Source: DATJMJ01 sp035503915
GTDB lineage: Bacteria; Actinomycetota; Acidimicrobiia; Acidimicrobiales; Palsa-688
Direction of reading: 5' to 3'
Assembly (NCBI GenBank): GCA_035503915.1
Contig: DATJSU010000053.1
Location: 62,001-126,000, forward strand
Length of the DNA: 64,000 nt
This document shows positions 10,362 through 19,021 of the stretch, piece by piece. Numbering within the stretch: the stretch's first letter is position 1; each line of letters begins with the position of its first letter. The notes beneath the pieces were generated by a model. It was not told the origin of the DNA, did not search any database, and was given only the letters and a program-made list of their open reading frames with translations. A program made the translations under genes and the position numbers.

Positions 10362-10403
10362 CAAACAAAAACGTGGGCACCCTGCCAGGCAGGAAGGCCC
10401 ACG
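10362..10403 (-). terminator. Intrinsic terminator / candidate attenuator in the rimP leader
   Basis: Read on the minus strand, CGTGGGC (10403 side) pairs with GCCCACG, enclosing a second perfect stem CCTGCC/GGCAGG, and is followed at once by TTTTTGTTT. This is a textbook Rho-independent terminator. It lies about 26 bases before the rimP start codon and downstream of the TATAAT at 10433-10438, so it is inside the leader of rimP-nusA rather than only behind the smr-like gene. Confidence 0.8.
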
Positions 10404-10432
10404 CCCAACATCACCAAGCGGCAACACCGAGT

Positions 10433-10479
10433 ATTATAGCCAATACCGGTCCTGTTTCGTCTTGGGGGCTGGTATTGGC
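10433..10479 (-). promoter_or_regulatory. Candidate rimP-nusA-infB operon promoter with overlapping dyad
   Basis: On the minus strand a consensus TATAAT (10438-10433) would start a leader of roughly 90 bases before rimP. Directly upstream is a nine-base perfect inverted repeat, GCCAATACC at 10439-10447 and GGTATTGGC at 10471-10479, spanning where the -35 element would be. No good TTGACA is present. The dyad could be an operator; no regulator is identified. Confidence 0.55.
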
Positions 10480-10534
10480 GCGCCCGGTTTTGTGTTATCT
10501 GCTGAGGCCCCCCGGCCCCCCTAGGCCTCGCGCC

Positions 10535-10792
10535 TCACTTCCATCGGAAGTAGACAAAAACTCGCCCGAAGTTGTCGGAGTCCTTTTCGACGCGGTGGTA
10601 GAGGGCTTTGACGTCTTTGCGCTCGAGGAACCTGAGAACACGCTTTTTCAGCTGCCCCGAGCCCTTGCCAGGGATGATCTCGACCTCGCTCGCCTTGATG
10701 CGGACCGCCTCGTCGAGGACGTCGCGCAGGGCGCGTTCGATCAGGTCGCCTTTGTTGTAAATCTCGTGGAGGTCGACCTTGAGCTTGGCCAC
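10535..10792 (-). CDS. Short Smr/MutS2 C-terminal-like protein
   Basis: An 85-residue stand-alone Smr-like domain as found in many actinobacteria: KVDLHEIYNKGDLIERAL at the N-terminus and EIIPGKGSGQLKKRVLRFL in the middle. The usual HGxG motif of Smr nucleases reads PGKG, so the His is missing and nuclease activity is doubtful. The basic surface still suggests nucleic-acid binding. GTG start at 10792, no clear SD. It follows ispG by 31 bases, where other actinobacteria commonly have proS. Confidence 0.75.
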   Translation of the reverse strand: MAKLKVDLHEIYNKGDLIERALRDVLDEAVRIKASEVEIIPGKGSGQLKKRVLRFLERKDVKALYHRVEKDSDNFGRVFVYFRWK

Positions 10793-10823
10793 TCGCAGCT
10801 GGCTGTCAGATCCCGGGCAGGGC

Positions 10824-12074
10824 CTAGGCGGGGGGCACTGCCGTGCTCCCCTCCCCCGCCTGCGAGCCCAAGCGCCGGTTGATCAGCTCGACCTTGGCCT
10901 CGCTCCGGTTTACGTCTGAGCCGTGAGCTCCAAGGAGGGCAAGCCGGTCGGCTTCGGCCTCCTTGGCGGCTCGCCAGTCGGCTGCTGCCAGGCGCGCATC
11001 GAAGCCTTCTTTGACCAGCTTTTCGGCCTCCTCGACAAGGGCTTGGACCATCTCTGCCTCAGGCACCACCCGGACGATCTCTCCCCTGATGAACAAATGG
11101 CCCCTGTGCTTGCCGGCCGCGATCCCAAGGTCGGCAGAGCGAGCTTCGCCGGGGCCGTTCACCACGCACCCCATTACGGCCACCTGGAGAGGGATCTCCC
11201 GCGCTTCGAGGGCAGCCTGGGCTTCGGCTGCCACCCTGTAGACGTCGATCTCCGCTCGTCCGCAGGAGGGGCATGCGATCAGGTCGACGTTGCGGCGCTC
11301 CCGGAGACCCAGTGCTTCCAGCAAAGTGCGCCCGGCCTTGGCTTCTTCCACCGGGTCGGTGGTGAGGGAGTAGCGGATCGTGTCCCCGATCCCTTCCAGG
11401 AGCAACGTCCCGATCCCCGCGGTGCCCTTGATGACCCCCGCGGGCGGCGGGCCAGCCTCGGTAAGCCCGAGGTGAAGCGGGTAGTCGACTTGGTCGGAGA
11501 GCTGGCGGTAAGCCTCGACCATGATCGGCACCCGGGAAGCTTTTACCGAGATCTTTACGTTGTCGAAACCCACCTCACCAAACAGCGAAAGCTCATGCAA
11601 CGCCGATTCCACAAGCGCTTCGGGCGTTGCTTCGCCGTACTTCTCATAGAGCCGTTTGTCGAGAGAACCGGCGTTCACCCCGATGCGGACCGGGGTACCG
11701 CGGTCCTTGCATTCGCGCGCTACGAGCCTGATCTCCTCCGCCTTGCGGAGGTTGCCGGGGTTAAGCCGAAGACAATGGGCCCCCGCTTCGAGCGCGGCGA
11801 GAGCCATCTCCACATGGAAATGGATGTCTGCAACTATGGGGACCGGGCTTCTCGGGACGATGCGGGCAAGCCCGAGAGCAGCCTCCTTTTCGTTACAAGT
11901 GCAGCGCACAATGTCCGCGCCGGCGGCTTTCAGCGCGTATATCTGGGCCAAGGTCCCATCGACGTCAGCGGTCTTCGTGGTAGTCATCGACTGCACCGTG
12001 ATGGGGGCGTCCCCGCCAACAGGTACAGAGCCGATCACGATCTGGCGGGTCTTCCTACGCGGGTAGCTGTCCAT
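10824..12074 (-). CDS. ispG: (E)-4-hydroxy-3-methylbut-2-enyl-diphosphate synthase IspG (GcpE)
   Basis: Iron-sulfur enzyme of the MEP isoprenoid pathway that reduces MEcPP to HMBPP. 416 residues, the compact bacterial two-domain form. Cluster ligands C268 and C271 (CPSCGR) and C303 (MGCVVNGPGE) with the following conserved Glu are present. The TIM-barrel part starts with GSVPVGGDAPITVQSM. ATG at 12074 has GGAAGAG a few bases upstream. It lies in the same run as dxr, so two MEP steps are co-located and could supply polyprenyl chains for menaquinone and cell-wall carriers. Confidence 0.96.
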   Translation of the reverse strand: MDSYPRRKTRQIVIGSVPVGGDAPITVQSMTTTKTADVDGTLAQIYALKAAGADIVRCTCNEKEAALGLARIVPRSPVPIVADIHFHVEMALAALEAGAHCLRLNPGNLRKAEEIRLVARECKDRGTPVRIGVNAGSLDKRLYEKYGEATPEALVESALHELSLFGEVGFDNVKISVKASRVPIMVEAYRQLSDQVDYPLHLGLTEAGPPPAGVIKGTAGIGTLLLEGIGDTIRYSLTTDPVEEAKAGRTLLEALGLRERRNVDLIACPSCGRAEIDVYRVAAEAQAALEAREIPLQVAVMGCVVNGPGEARSADLGIAAGKHRGHLFIRGEIVRVVPEAEMVQALVEEAEKLVKEGFDARLAAADWRAAKEAEADRLALLGAHGSDVNRSEAKVELINRRLGSQAGEGSTAVPPA

Positions 12075-12165
12075 TTGCTCTTCCGATCACCTCTCCGAGT
12101 GCCACGACAGGCAACCTTTGCTCGCTTGACACGATACCGGTCCCCGGCGCCAGCGCCGCCTTAGC

Positions 12166-13557
12166 TCAAGTGATTATGTCCCGCAGGTCCAAGAACAGCG
12201 ACGACACGCCGTAGAAAATAATGACCGCGAGGACGGCGTAAATGACCGGGGCCATCTTGTTGACGTCGGCATGGTAAGGCTGCTTGGTGCGCATGCTGCG
12301 CAACTTCTCGTAGAGGGCGATCGCCACGTGGCCGCCGTCGAGGGGCAGGAGCGGGACCAGGTTGAAGATCCCGACGAAAATGTTGATGAGGATGAGGAGG
12401 TAGAGCACCTCTGACCAACCGACCTGTGTCGCCACGCTCGCCAGGCGCACGACACCAACCGGCGAGACGAACCGCACGGCGTTGGGGTTGTCCGCCGCTT
12501 TCTGGTGAGTGAGCATGTTCACGTACCCGCTGAAGTCTGTGACCACGTGGCCCAAGTTCTTCACCGATGAAGCTGCCGTGGCCCCGAAGGAGGTGCCGGC
12601 GTGCCCCACCGACCCGAGGAAACCGAACCGCACGTACGGGCTCACTTCAATCCCGAGGAGCCCGGTGGGGGTCTTGTAGAGAGGGGTCTTTTGGCCTTTG
12701 AGAACTACCTTTGATGCGTCGGCGAGCACGACGGGCTTGAGTGCCACCTCTCGTCCGTGCCGGTCGACCACAATCGCGACCTTTTCCCCGGGACGCGACT
12801 TCAGGTATTCGCTCACTTCGTCCCAGGTCGAAAAATGGTGGCCGTTGACCGAGGCCAGCCTGTCCCCGGGCTCGATACCGGCGAGCTCCGCCGGGCTGTC
12901 TGAGTGCTGGAAGCTGTCGACGGCCGCGATCGGGTTGTTCGCAGGCGGGTCGCTTATGAAATTGCCAATGTCGCCCGGCCCCCAAAAGAGCGCGACGAGC
13001 ATCACAAAGGCGAGCAGAAAGTGGACGAAAGAACCTGCGAGAGCTACCGTCAAGCGCCTCCATGTGGGCTGAGCACGGTACGCGCGGGGTTCGTCTTCGG
13101 GGGCCACCACTTCCGCGCTCGTCATGCCGACGATGCGGCAATAACCACCTAACGGCAGAGCCTTGATGCCATACGTCGTCTCGCCCCGTTGTACTGCCCA
13201 GAGCCGTGGCCCGAACCCGAAGAAGAACTCGCTCACTTTCATGCCAGCGCGCTTGGCTGCCACGAAGTGCCCGAGCTCGTGCAGGACGATCATGATTATC
13301 AGCGCAAAGACCACGAGCACGGTGTAAATGGCGCCAAGGAAATAGGCGACCACCAGCCCCCCAGCTACAACGAGCGCCAAGCGCAGGAGGGCGCCCCGTT
13401 GCTCGCGAAGGTCCATCTCGTCGCCCGCTTCGCCCCCTGGCCCCGAAGGGGACCGGTAGCGCCCCGTGCCCTCGGGTGCACCGTTGCGGCGCCCGGGCGG
13501 GCCGTTGGCGTCGCCCGAGGAGCCGCTAGGCCAATCGAGTGGCTTCAGGTCAGCCAA
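12166..13557 (-). CDS. Site-2 intramembrane metalloprotease (RseP/Rip1 family)
   Basis: Membrane zinc protease of the M50 family, cutting transmembrane anti-sigma factors or similar proteins. HELGH at 93-97 gives two zinc ligands and the catalytic Glu; NLVPLLPLDGGH ending near 410 gives the third ligand. One PDZ domain sits between (SPAELAGIEPGDRLASVNG). About four hydrophobic spans. The first 47 residues are Pro/Gly-rich and cytoplasmic-looking; M48 (13416) is an alternative start. ATG at 13557 overlaps the dxr 3' end by eight bases. The order dxr, protease, ispG is the common one. Confidence 0.92.
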   Translation of the reverse strand: MADLKPLDWPSGSSGDANGPPGRRNGAPEGTGRYRSPSGPGGEAGDEMDLREQRGALLRLALVVAGGLVVAYFLGAIYTVLVVFALIIMIVLHELGHFVAAKRAGMKVSEFFFGFGPRLWAVQRGETTYGIKALPLGGYCRIVGMTSAEVVAPEDEPRAYRAQPTWRRLTVALAGSFVHFLLAFVMLVALFWGPGDIGNFISDPPANNPIAAVDSFQHSDSPAELAGIEPGDRLASVNGHHFSTWDEVSEYLKSRPGEKVAIVVDRHGREVALKPVVLADASKVVLKGQKTPLYKTPTGLLGIEVSPYVRFGFLGSVGHAGTSFGATAASSVKNLGHVVTDFSGYVNMLTHQKAADNPNAVRFVSPVGVVRLASVATQVGWSEVLYLLILINIFVGIFNLVPLLPLDGGHVAIALYEKLRSMRTKQPYHADVNKMAPVIYAVLAVIIFYGVSSLFLDLRDIIT

Positions 13558-14776
13558 CGTCGACCCTCCCCGCTTGCCCCGCTACGGGCGGTTCGAGCCG
13601 TTCCAAGGCTGCGGCCGCCAAGGCACGACCCTCGGCGTCGGCTGCAAGCACGTCGCAGAGGTCTCGCGGTTGGGTTTCCACGAAGGCACTCATCGCCGAA
13701 CGGATCACCGAGGGAATGTCGGCCCAGCGCAGCCGCCCATTGAGGAAACCTTCCACCGCGACCTCGTTCGCTCCGTTCAGGCAGGCCGTGGCCGTCCCGC
13801 CCCGGCGCCCGGCGTCATAGGCGAGCGCAAGGCAGGGGAAGGCGTCGGTGTCCGGGACGTCGAAGTCCAAGCGGCTGAGGGTTGCCCAGTCGATGACGCC
13901 GAAGGGGACAGGCATGCGTTCAGGGTACGAGAGGGCATAGCCAATGGGGAGGCGCATGTCAGGCATGGACAACTGGGCAATTACCGCGCCGTCGGTCGTC
14001 TCGACCATGGAGTGGACCACCGATTGGGGGTGGATGACCACGTCGATCTGGTCGTAGCTCGCGCCGAAGAGAAGGTGTGCCTCGATAACTTCGAGGCCCT
14101 TGTTCATGAGCGTCGAGCTGTCCACGGTGATCTTCGGGCCCATCTTCCACGTCGGGTGCGCGAGGGCATCGTCTACTGACACCTGCCCGAGCTCTTGGGC
14201 AGACCTGCCCCGGAACGGCCCACCTGAGGCCGTGATGAGGAGGCGACGCAGCGCCGGGGCACCTATTTCGGCTCTCCCATCGTCAGGCAGAGCACTGACT
14301 GCCCTAAGGCACTGATGCACTGCGCAATGCTCTGAGTCAACGGGCACGATCTCGGCGCCCGGCTGGCGGCGCGCTCGCTGCACGATGGGGCCCCCGGCGA
14401 TCAGCGACTCCTTGTTGGCAAGGGCGAGGCGCTTGCCGGCGCCGAGCGCAGCCAAGGTCACCTCGAGACCGGCGAAGCCGACCACGCCGTTCAGGACGAT
14501 CTCCGCAGTCTCAGCGAGGTCGGCAAGCGCGCGAGGCCCTGCCAGGAGGTTCACCCCTGGGGGCAGGAGCTGCGCGAGCTCGCTGGCACGGCTGGGGTCC
14601 CCCACGGCGACGTAAGCGGGGTGGACCTCGCGGGCTTGCTCGGCAAGCAGCTCCACCGAAGATCTCGCACTGAGGGCGACGACACTGAAGCGCCCCCCCG
14701 AGGAGCGGACGACATCGAGAGCTTGGCGCCCGATCGAGCCTGTGCTGCCAGCGAGGTAAACCGTCTTGGGTGCCAT
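13550..14776 (-). CDS. dxr: 1-deoxy-D-xylulose-5-phosphate reductoisomerase
   Basis: NADPH-dependent enzyme converting DXP to MEP, first committed step of the MEP pathway. About 408 residues. The Rossmann start (YLAGSTGSIGRQALDVV), NKESLIAGG, metal-site DSEHCAVHQCL and the substrate loop SGGPFRGR are all intact, as is VDSSTLMNKGLE. ATG at 14776 has GGAGG five bases upstream; another in-frame ATG at 14791 lacks this. It lies between cdsA and the site-2 protease. The rlmN gene often found between cdsA and dxr in actinobacteria is absent. Confidence 0.96.
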   Translation of the reverse strand: MAPKTVYLAGSTGSIGRQALDVVRSSGGRFSVVALSARSSVELLAEQAREVHPAYVAVGDPSRASELAQLLPPGVNLLAGPRALADLAETAEIVLNGVVGFAGLEVTLAALGAGKRLALANKESLIAGGPIVQRARRQPGAEIVPVDSEHCAVHQCLRAVSALPDDGRAEIGAPALRRLLITASGGPFRGRSAQELGQVSVDDALAHPTWKMGPKITVDSSTLMNKGLEVIEAHLLFGASYDQIDVVIHPQSVVHSMVETTDGAVIAQLSMPDMRLPIGYALSYPERMPVPFGVIDWATLSRLDFDVPDTDAFPCLALAYDAGRRGGTATACLNGANEVAVEGFLNGRLRWADIPSVIRSAMSAFVETQPRDLCDVLAADAEGRALAAAALERLEPPVAGQAGRVDVG

Positions 14777-14836
14777 TACCGCCTCCGACATCGCGTTGGA
14801 CCGCTCCGCTGTGCTCGCGAAGGCTACGCCGTTGCC

Positions 14837-16696
14837 TTACAAGAGGTGCAGCGCGGCGACCAGGAAATAGGTCGCGGGGAGCACGAAGAGCATCGAGTCG
14901 AACCTGTCCAGGAGGCCGCCGTGGCCGGGCAGGAGCGCGCCCGAGTCCTTCAGCCGGAGGTCACGCTTCACCATTGACTGCACGAGGTCGCCGATGGGGG
15001 CGACGATCGCCACCAAGACGCCGAGCTCGATGCCGTGGACCGCCCCACCCCATGGTGTCAGCTCCTTGCCGATCACGGCGCCCGCGATGACTGCCACGAT
15101 CCCGCCGCCCACGAAGCCCTCCCAAGTCTTTCCCGGGCTTATGTGAGGGGCGAGATGATGGGACCCGAAGAAGCTCCCTGCCAGCCAGGCACCAATGTCG
15201 CAGACGACCGTGGGGATGACCGCTCCCAGGAAGAGGTGCTTCCCGTAGGGGGCTTGCAAGAGCAGGCCGGCGAAACCGCCGAGGGCTCCCACCCACGAGT
15301 AGCCGAGGAACGTCACGGCGACGTTGACAACCGGCCTCGCGTCCACGACCCTGAACAAGTACCACAGGAGGCTTGCTGCCAGCACCGTGGCAAAGATGAC
15401 TCCCAGCGCCCCGGGCCCTTTCCAGTAGGCAGCCAAGACAGTCCCCGCAGCACCAAGGCCGCCGATGAGGGTCGCGGGCCTGAAGCCGACACGCTGCAGC
15501 ATCGCAAAAGCCTCGAGAGCGCAACCGAGCAACACGACGGCACTGAGCCCAACCAGTGCTGCCGGCCCTGCGACGTAGCAAACGGCCAACAAGACGGCGA
15601 GGATGGCGCCCGTGAGCACGGCGGGGCCTATGTCCCGGCCCCTGCTGTCCGATGCCTTCACCTCGGCGGCTACGTCATAGGGACGCTCTGCCCTGTTGGT
15701 CGGGGCCCAGTTGGTCACGGTCGAAGCCTCGTCGTTAGAGGACATGGAACTTGCAACGGGCGTCGCCTGCGCGCCCTGTTCGTCGCCACCACGGCGACGC
15801 GGCCCTTTCGGGAGCCGCGCTCGTGGCTGTTTGCCGGCGACGCCTTCGCTCGTCGCGGCCCGGGCCTCGGGCAACACCGGCGCGGCAACTGTCTCTGGTG
15901 GCACCCCCGCCGGCCGGCCGTGGGGAGGTGCAGCGAAAACCGTGTCCTCGTTTTGGTACTCGCCGGGAATGCCCCCCGTCCTGCCGGTGAGCGGCTCGGG
16001 TTCTGAGCGCTCCTCTCCCGGCGTACCCCTTCCGGTTCGCCCACGCTCGCGCTCCAGTCGCTCGAAGTCCTCGTCAAAGGAAAAAGGGCCCCCCTTCGAG
16101 GGGGGCGGCGGCGTCACGGGCTCGTCGTTCGCGCCGACAAGGTCTTCGACACCGGGGCTATCAGCCCAATCGTTCACGTCATCGCGCCAGTGCAACCCGC
16201 GAGAACCAAGCAGCCGCCAGGCTTGCATCTCCTCGTCGCTGCCGTGTTGCTCCGCGAAAGCACGAGGCACCTCGCCCGTAGGGGGGTCTGCCCAATGAGG
16301 AAGTTCCGTGCCCTCGCCTGAGCTCACTGTGGCAACCAATTCCGCACTAGGTGGATCCTCGCGAGGGTACTCCATCTGCTCATCGGGAGTGGATATCCGC
16401 AGCGGCACTACCGGTGTCGCTCCCTCATCCGCCGGGCCGGCCGAGGCAGTCGAAGCCGCAACCTCCTCTGGCACCGGCTCCCCAAGAGCCTCCTCTGACC
16501 GAGCTTGCGCTCGGGCCTCGCTCGCGGCACCTGCGCGTGCCTCTCCGTGCTCGGCGGGCGCCCCTCCCGCCACCTGCTCGTCCGCCTCGGCCGGGCCCGC
16601 AGGCTCCATTGCTGCCAGCTCTGGTGCCTGGAGCGGCTCTGGCGCCGCTCCTGCCTCAACGGGCGCGAGGCTGCTCGCTCCGCCCGCTTCTTCCAC
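14837..16696 (-). CDS. cdsA: Phosphatidate cytidylyltransferase CdsA with long acidic N-terminal extension
   Basis: Makes CDP-diacylglycerol from phosphatidate and CTP, the substrate of the phosphatidyltransferase at the window start. The C-terminal ~260 residues are multi-pass membrane and end with the signature SMVKRDLRLKDSG...PGHGGLLDRFDS. The first ~340 residues are unusual: Glu/Pro/Ala-rich, soluble, apparently disordered. GTG at 16696 is the first standard start but lacks an SD and leaves a 198-base gap to frr. The frame stays open to a CTG at 16840, which has AAGGAG five bases upstream and would add 48 residues, so the true start may be there. Confidence 0.88.
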   Translation of the reverse strand: MEEAGGASSLAPVEAGAAPEPLQAPELAAMEPAGPAEADEQVAGGAPAEHGEARAGAASEARAQARSEEALGEPVPEEVAASTASAGPADEGATPVVPLRISTPDEQMEYPREDPPSAELVATVSSGEGTELPHWADPPTGEVPRAFAEQHGSDEEMQAWRLLGSRGLHWRDDVNDWADSPGVEDLVGANDEPVTPPPPSKGGPFSFDEDFERLERERGRTGRGTPGEERSEPEPLTGRTGGIPGEYQNEDTVFAAPPHGRPAGVPPETVAAPVLPEARAATSEGVAGKQPRARLPKGPRRRGGDEQGAQATPVASSMSSNDEASTVTNWAPTNRAERPYDVAAEVKASDSRGRDIGPAVLTGAILAVLLAVCYVAGPAALVGLSAVVLLGCALEAFAMLQRVGFRPATLIGGLGAAGTVLAAYWKGPGALGVIFATVLAASLLWYLFRVVDARPVVNVAVTFLGYSWVGALGGFAGLLLQAPYGKHLFLGAVIPTVVCDIGAWLAGSFFGSHHLAPHISPGKTWEGFVGGGIVAVIAGAVIGKELTPWGGAVHGIELGVLVAIVAPIGDLVQSMVKRDLRLKDSGALLPGHGGLLDRFDSMLFVLPATYFLVAALHLL

Positions 16697-16894
16697 TGGC
16701 TCGACCGGCCCTGTTGGGGCGCCCGGGTCATAGTCCTCAGGCGGCCCGGCATCGCCCCATTCGGCGACGACGAGTGGGGCCCCCTGGGCCTGTTGGCCCC
16801 GGCGGCGACGGCCCCTTTTAGCACCAGGTGTCGGGCGCAGCGCTACTCCTTTTTTTTGCAGGGCTACCGGGCGAAGCTGTCGCGAAAGCGGCGC

Positions 16895-17470
16895 TCAGCT
16901 ACCTAGGAGCTCCTGCTCCTTGTGGGCCAGCACTCGGTCGATCTCAGCAGTGAAATCGTGGGTGAGCTTGTCCAGTTCCTTCTCGGCACGGTCAAGGTCA
17001 TCGGAGGAAATGTCGCCGTCCTTTTCCAAGGTCTCCAGGTCCTTGCGGGTGGCGCGCCGGGCGTTGCGGACAGCCACCCGGCCGTCCTCAGCTTTGTGGT
17101 GCACCACCTTGACGAGCTCCTTGCGCCTCTCAACCGTCAGGACAGGGAAAACCAGCCGTACCACCGTGCCGTCGTTGTTCGGCGTGATCCCTAGGTCCGA
17201 GGACTGGATGGCTTTTTCGATTGCCTTGATGACCGCAGGCCCTCTTTCGTACGGGCTTATGACAAGGGTCCTGGGTTCAGGCACGTGGAAGCCGGCTAGC
17301 TGTTGCAACGGCACCTCGGCTCCGTAGTAATCGACACGCAGCTTCTCCACCAGAGCGGGCGCGGCACGGCCCGTGCGGATGGCGCCAAACTCACCCTTCG
17401 TATGCTCGACTGCCTTGGCCATGCGGTCACGGCATTCTTCGATCGCGGTGCCTAGCAGGTTGTCGGCCAT
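16895..17470 (-). CDS. frr: Ribosome-recycling factor
   Basis: Splits post-termination ribosomes together with EF-G. 191 residues, close to the standard length. The conserved helix KGEFGAIRTGRAAPALVE, the domain II segment YYGAEVPLQQLAG, and VFPVLTVERRKELVK are all seen. Its ATG shares one base with the pyrH stop (TGATG), the usual coupling in the tsf-pyrH-frr run. Confidence 0.97.
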   Translation of the reverse strand: MADNLLGTAIEECRDRMAKAVEHTKGEFGAIRTGRAAPALVEKLRVDYYGAEVPLQQLAGFHVPEPRTLVISPYERGPAVIKAIEKAIQSSDLGITPNNDGTVVRLVFPVLTVERRKELVKVVHHKAEDGRVAVRNARRATRKDLETLEKDGDISSDDLDRAEKELDKLTHDFTAEIDRVLAHKEQELLGS

Positions 17471-18198
17471 CAGTAGATAAGCGTACCTATCTCCTCACCA
17501 GCGAGCGCGCTGCGTAGGTTGCCCTCTTTCATGATGTTGAAGTAGAGGATAGGGAGGGCGTTCTCCTTGCAAAGCGTTATCGCGGTGAGGTCCATGGCCC
17601 GGAGGTCCTTTTCGAGGATGTCGCTGAAATGGACTTCAGGCAGCAACATGGCCGTGGGGTCCTTGCGAGGGTCGGCTGTATAGACGCCGTCGACCTTTCC
17701 ATGCGTCCCTTTCAGCAGCACCTCGGCCCCGATCTCGACCGCCCGGAGCGCACCGGCTGTGTCCGTCGTAAAAAACGGGTTGCCGGTGCCGGCCGCGAAG
17801 ACCACGACACGGCCCTTTTCGAGGTGGCGCATGGCACGCAGGCGTATGTACGGCTCGGCGATCTCGGACATCCCGATCGCCGTCTGCACTCGAGTGGGTT
17901 GGCCTTCGCGCTCGAGGGCATCGCGCAGGGCCAGGGCATTTATGACAGTGGCCAGCATCCCCATATAGTCAGCGGTCGCGCGGTCCATCCCGCTCGCCGA
18001 ACCGACGGCTCCGCGCCATATGTTCCCGCTACCGATGACAACCGCGATCTCTGTCCCAAGGGCGCGCACCTCGGCGACTTCGCGTGCGAGGCGCTCGACG
18101 AGGCTGACATCGATGACTTCGTCGGCAGAGTCGCTCGCGAGCGCCTCGCCGGAAACCTTGAGCACGACCCGTTTCCAGGGTGCTCCTGGACGTCCCAT
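17470..18198 (-). CDS. pyrH: Uridylate kinase (UMP kinase)
   Basis: Amino-acid-kinase-fold enzyme that phosphorylates UMP to UDP. About 242 residues. VVLKVSGEAL, VIGSGNIWRG, ADYMGMLATVINALAL and TADPRKDPTA are hallmark segments. ATG at 18198 is chosen because it overlaps the tsf stop (TGATG); a TTG one codon earlier is also possible. It lies between tsf and frr in the standard bacterial order. Confidence 0.97.
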   Translation of the reverse strand: MGRPGAPWKRVVLKVSGEALASDSADEVIDVSLVERLAREVAEVRALGTEIAVVIGSGNIWRGAVGSASGMDRATADYMGMLATVINALALRDALEREGQPTRVQTAIGMSEIAEPYIRLRAMRHLEKGRVVVFAAGTGNPFFTTDTAGALRAVEIGAEVLLKGTHGKVDGVYTADPRKDPTAMLLPEVHFSDILEKDLRAMDLTAITLCKENALPILYFNIMKEGNLRSALAGEEIGTLIY

Positions 18199-19007
18199 CA
18201 ACCGCCGATCACGACTTGTGCGAAGCGCACGACCTCTGCCTTACCCAGCACGTCGGCCACCGTGCGGCTGTCATCTTTGGCGTAAGGCTGCTCGAGCAAG
18301 ACGCCGCCTGGGACGCGCTTGTACCAACCGGCGAGCTTGCCCTCGACGATCTTGCCGAGGGCCGCCTCGGGCTTGCCTTCGAGACGAGTGGCCGTGAGAA
18401 GCGTCTCGCGTTCGGCATCGACTTCCTCGGTAGGCACGTCCTCCCGGCGGAGGTACTTCGGCTTGCCGAAAGCGATATGGACGGCGATGTCGTGAGCAAG
18501 CTCGTCGTCCCCACCTGAGAGCTCGAGGACCACTCCGTTCACGCCGCGGTCGTTTTGGACGTGGAGGTACCAGCCGAGCACATCTCCCGGTGCCGCCTGG
18601 AAGCGCACAACCTCGCCCACCTGGACGTTTTCCCTGGTGATGATGTTGAGGTCCTCAACAGCGGCCTTACGCTGGCCCACCGCGTCCTCACCCTCGGTGG
18701 CGACAAGCGTGGCCAGCTCGTTCACGAGGTTCACGAAGTCAGGGCTTTTGGCGCCGAAGTCTGTCTCGGAGCGCAGTTGCACGAGCGCGATCGCGTTCGT
18801 GCCGGAGTCGTAGGAGACGGCGACCGCACCCTCTTGCGCCTCACGGCCCGCGCGCTCGGCAGCCTTGCCGAGCCCACGTTCGCGCAGCCACTTGGCCGCC
18901 GCCCGGGGGTCCCCGCCGCTCTCGGTGAGCGCCCTCTTCGCGTCCATCATCCCAGCGCCGGTGAGGTTGCGCAGGGACTGGACGTCCTTAGCTGTGAATT
19001 CTGGCAT
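18198..19007 (-). CDS. tsf: Elongation factor Ts
   Basis: Nucleotide-exchange factor for EF-Tu. 269 residues. The N-terminal UBA-like region (DVQSLRNLTGAGMMDAKRAL) and the TDF motif of the first core subdomain (LRSETDFGAKSPDF) that inserts into EF-Tu are seen, followed by both core subdomains. It begins 14 bases after the rpsB stop and is presumably co-transcribed with it. Confidence 0.97.
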   Translation of the reverse strand: MPEFTAKDVQSLRNLTGAGMMDAKRALTESGGDPRAAAKWLRERGLGKAAERAGREAQEGAVAVSYDSGTNAIALVQLRSETDFGAKSPDFVNLVNELATLVATEGEDAVGQRKAAVEDLNIITRENVQVGEVVRFQAAPGDVLGWYLHVQNDRGVNGVVLELSGGDDELAHDIAVHIAFGKPKYLRREDVPTEEVDAERETLLTATRLEGKPEAALGKIVEGKLAGWYKRVPGGVLLEQPYAKDDSRTVADVLGKAEVVRFAQVVIGG

Positions 19008-19021
19008 CTTTTGCTTGGCTC

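Noticed and set aside
12126..12154. Plus-strand TTGACA between ispG and the site-2 protease gene
   Set aside because: No -10 element at a suitable distance and no plus-strand gene follows.
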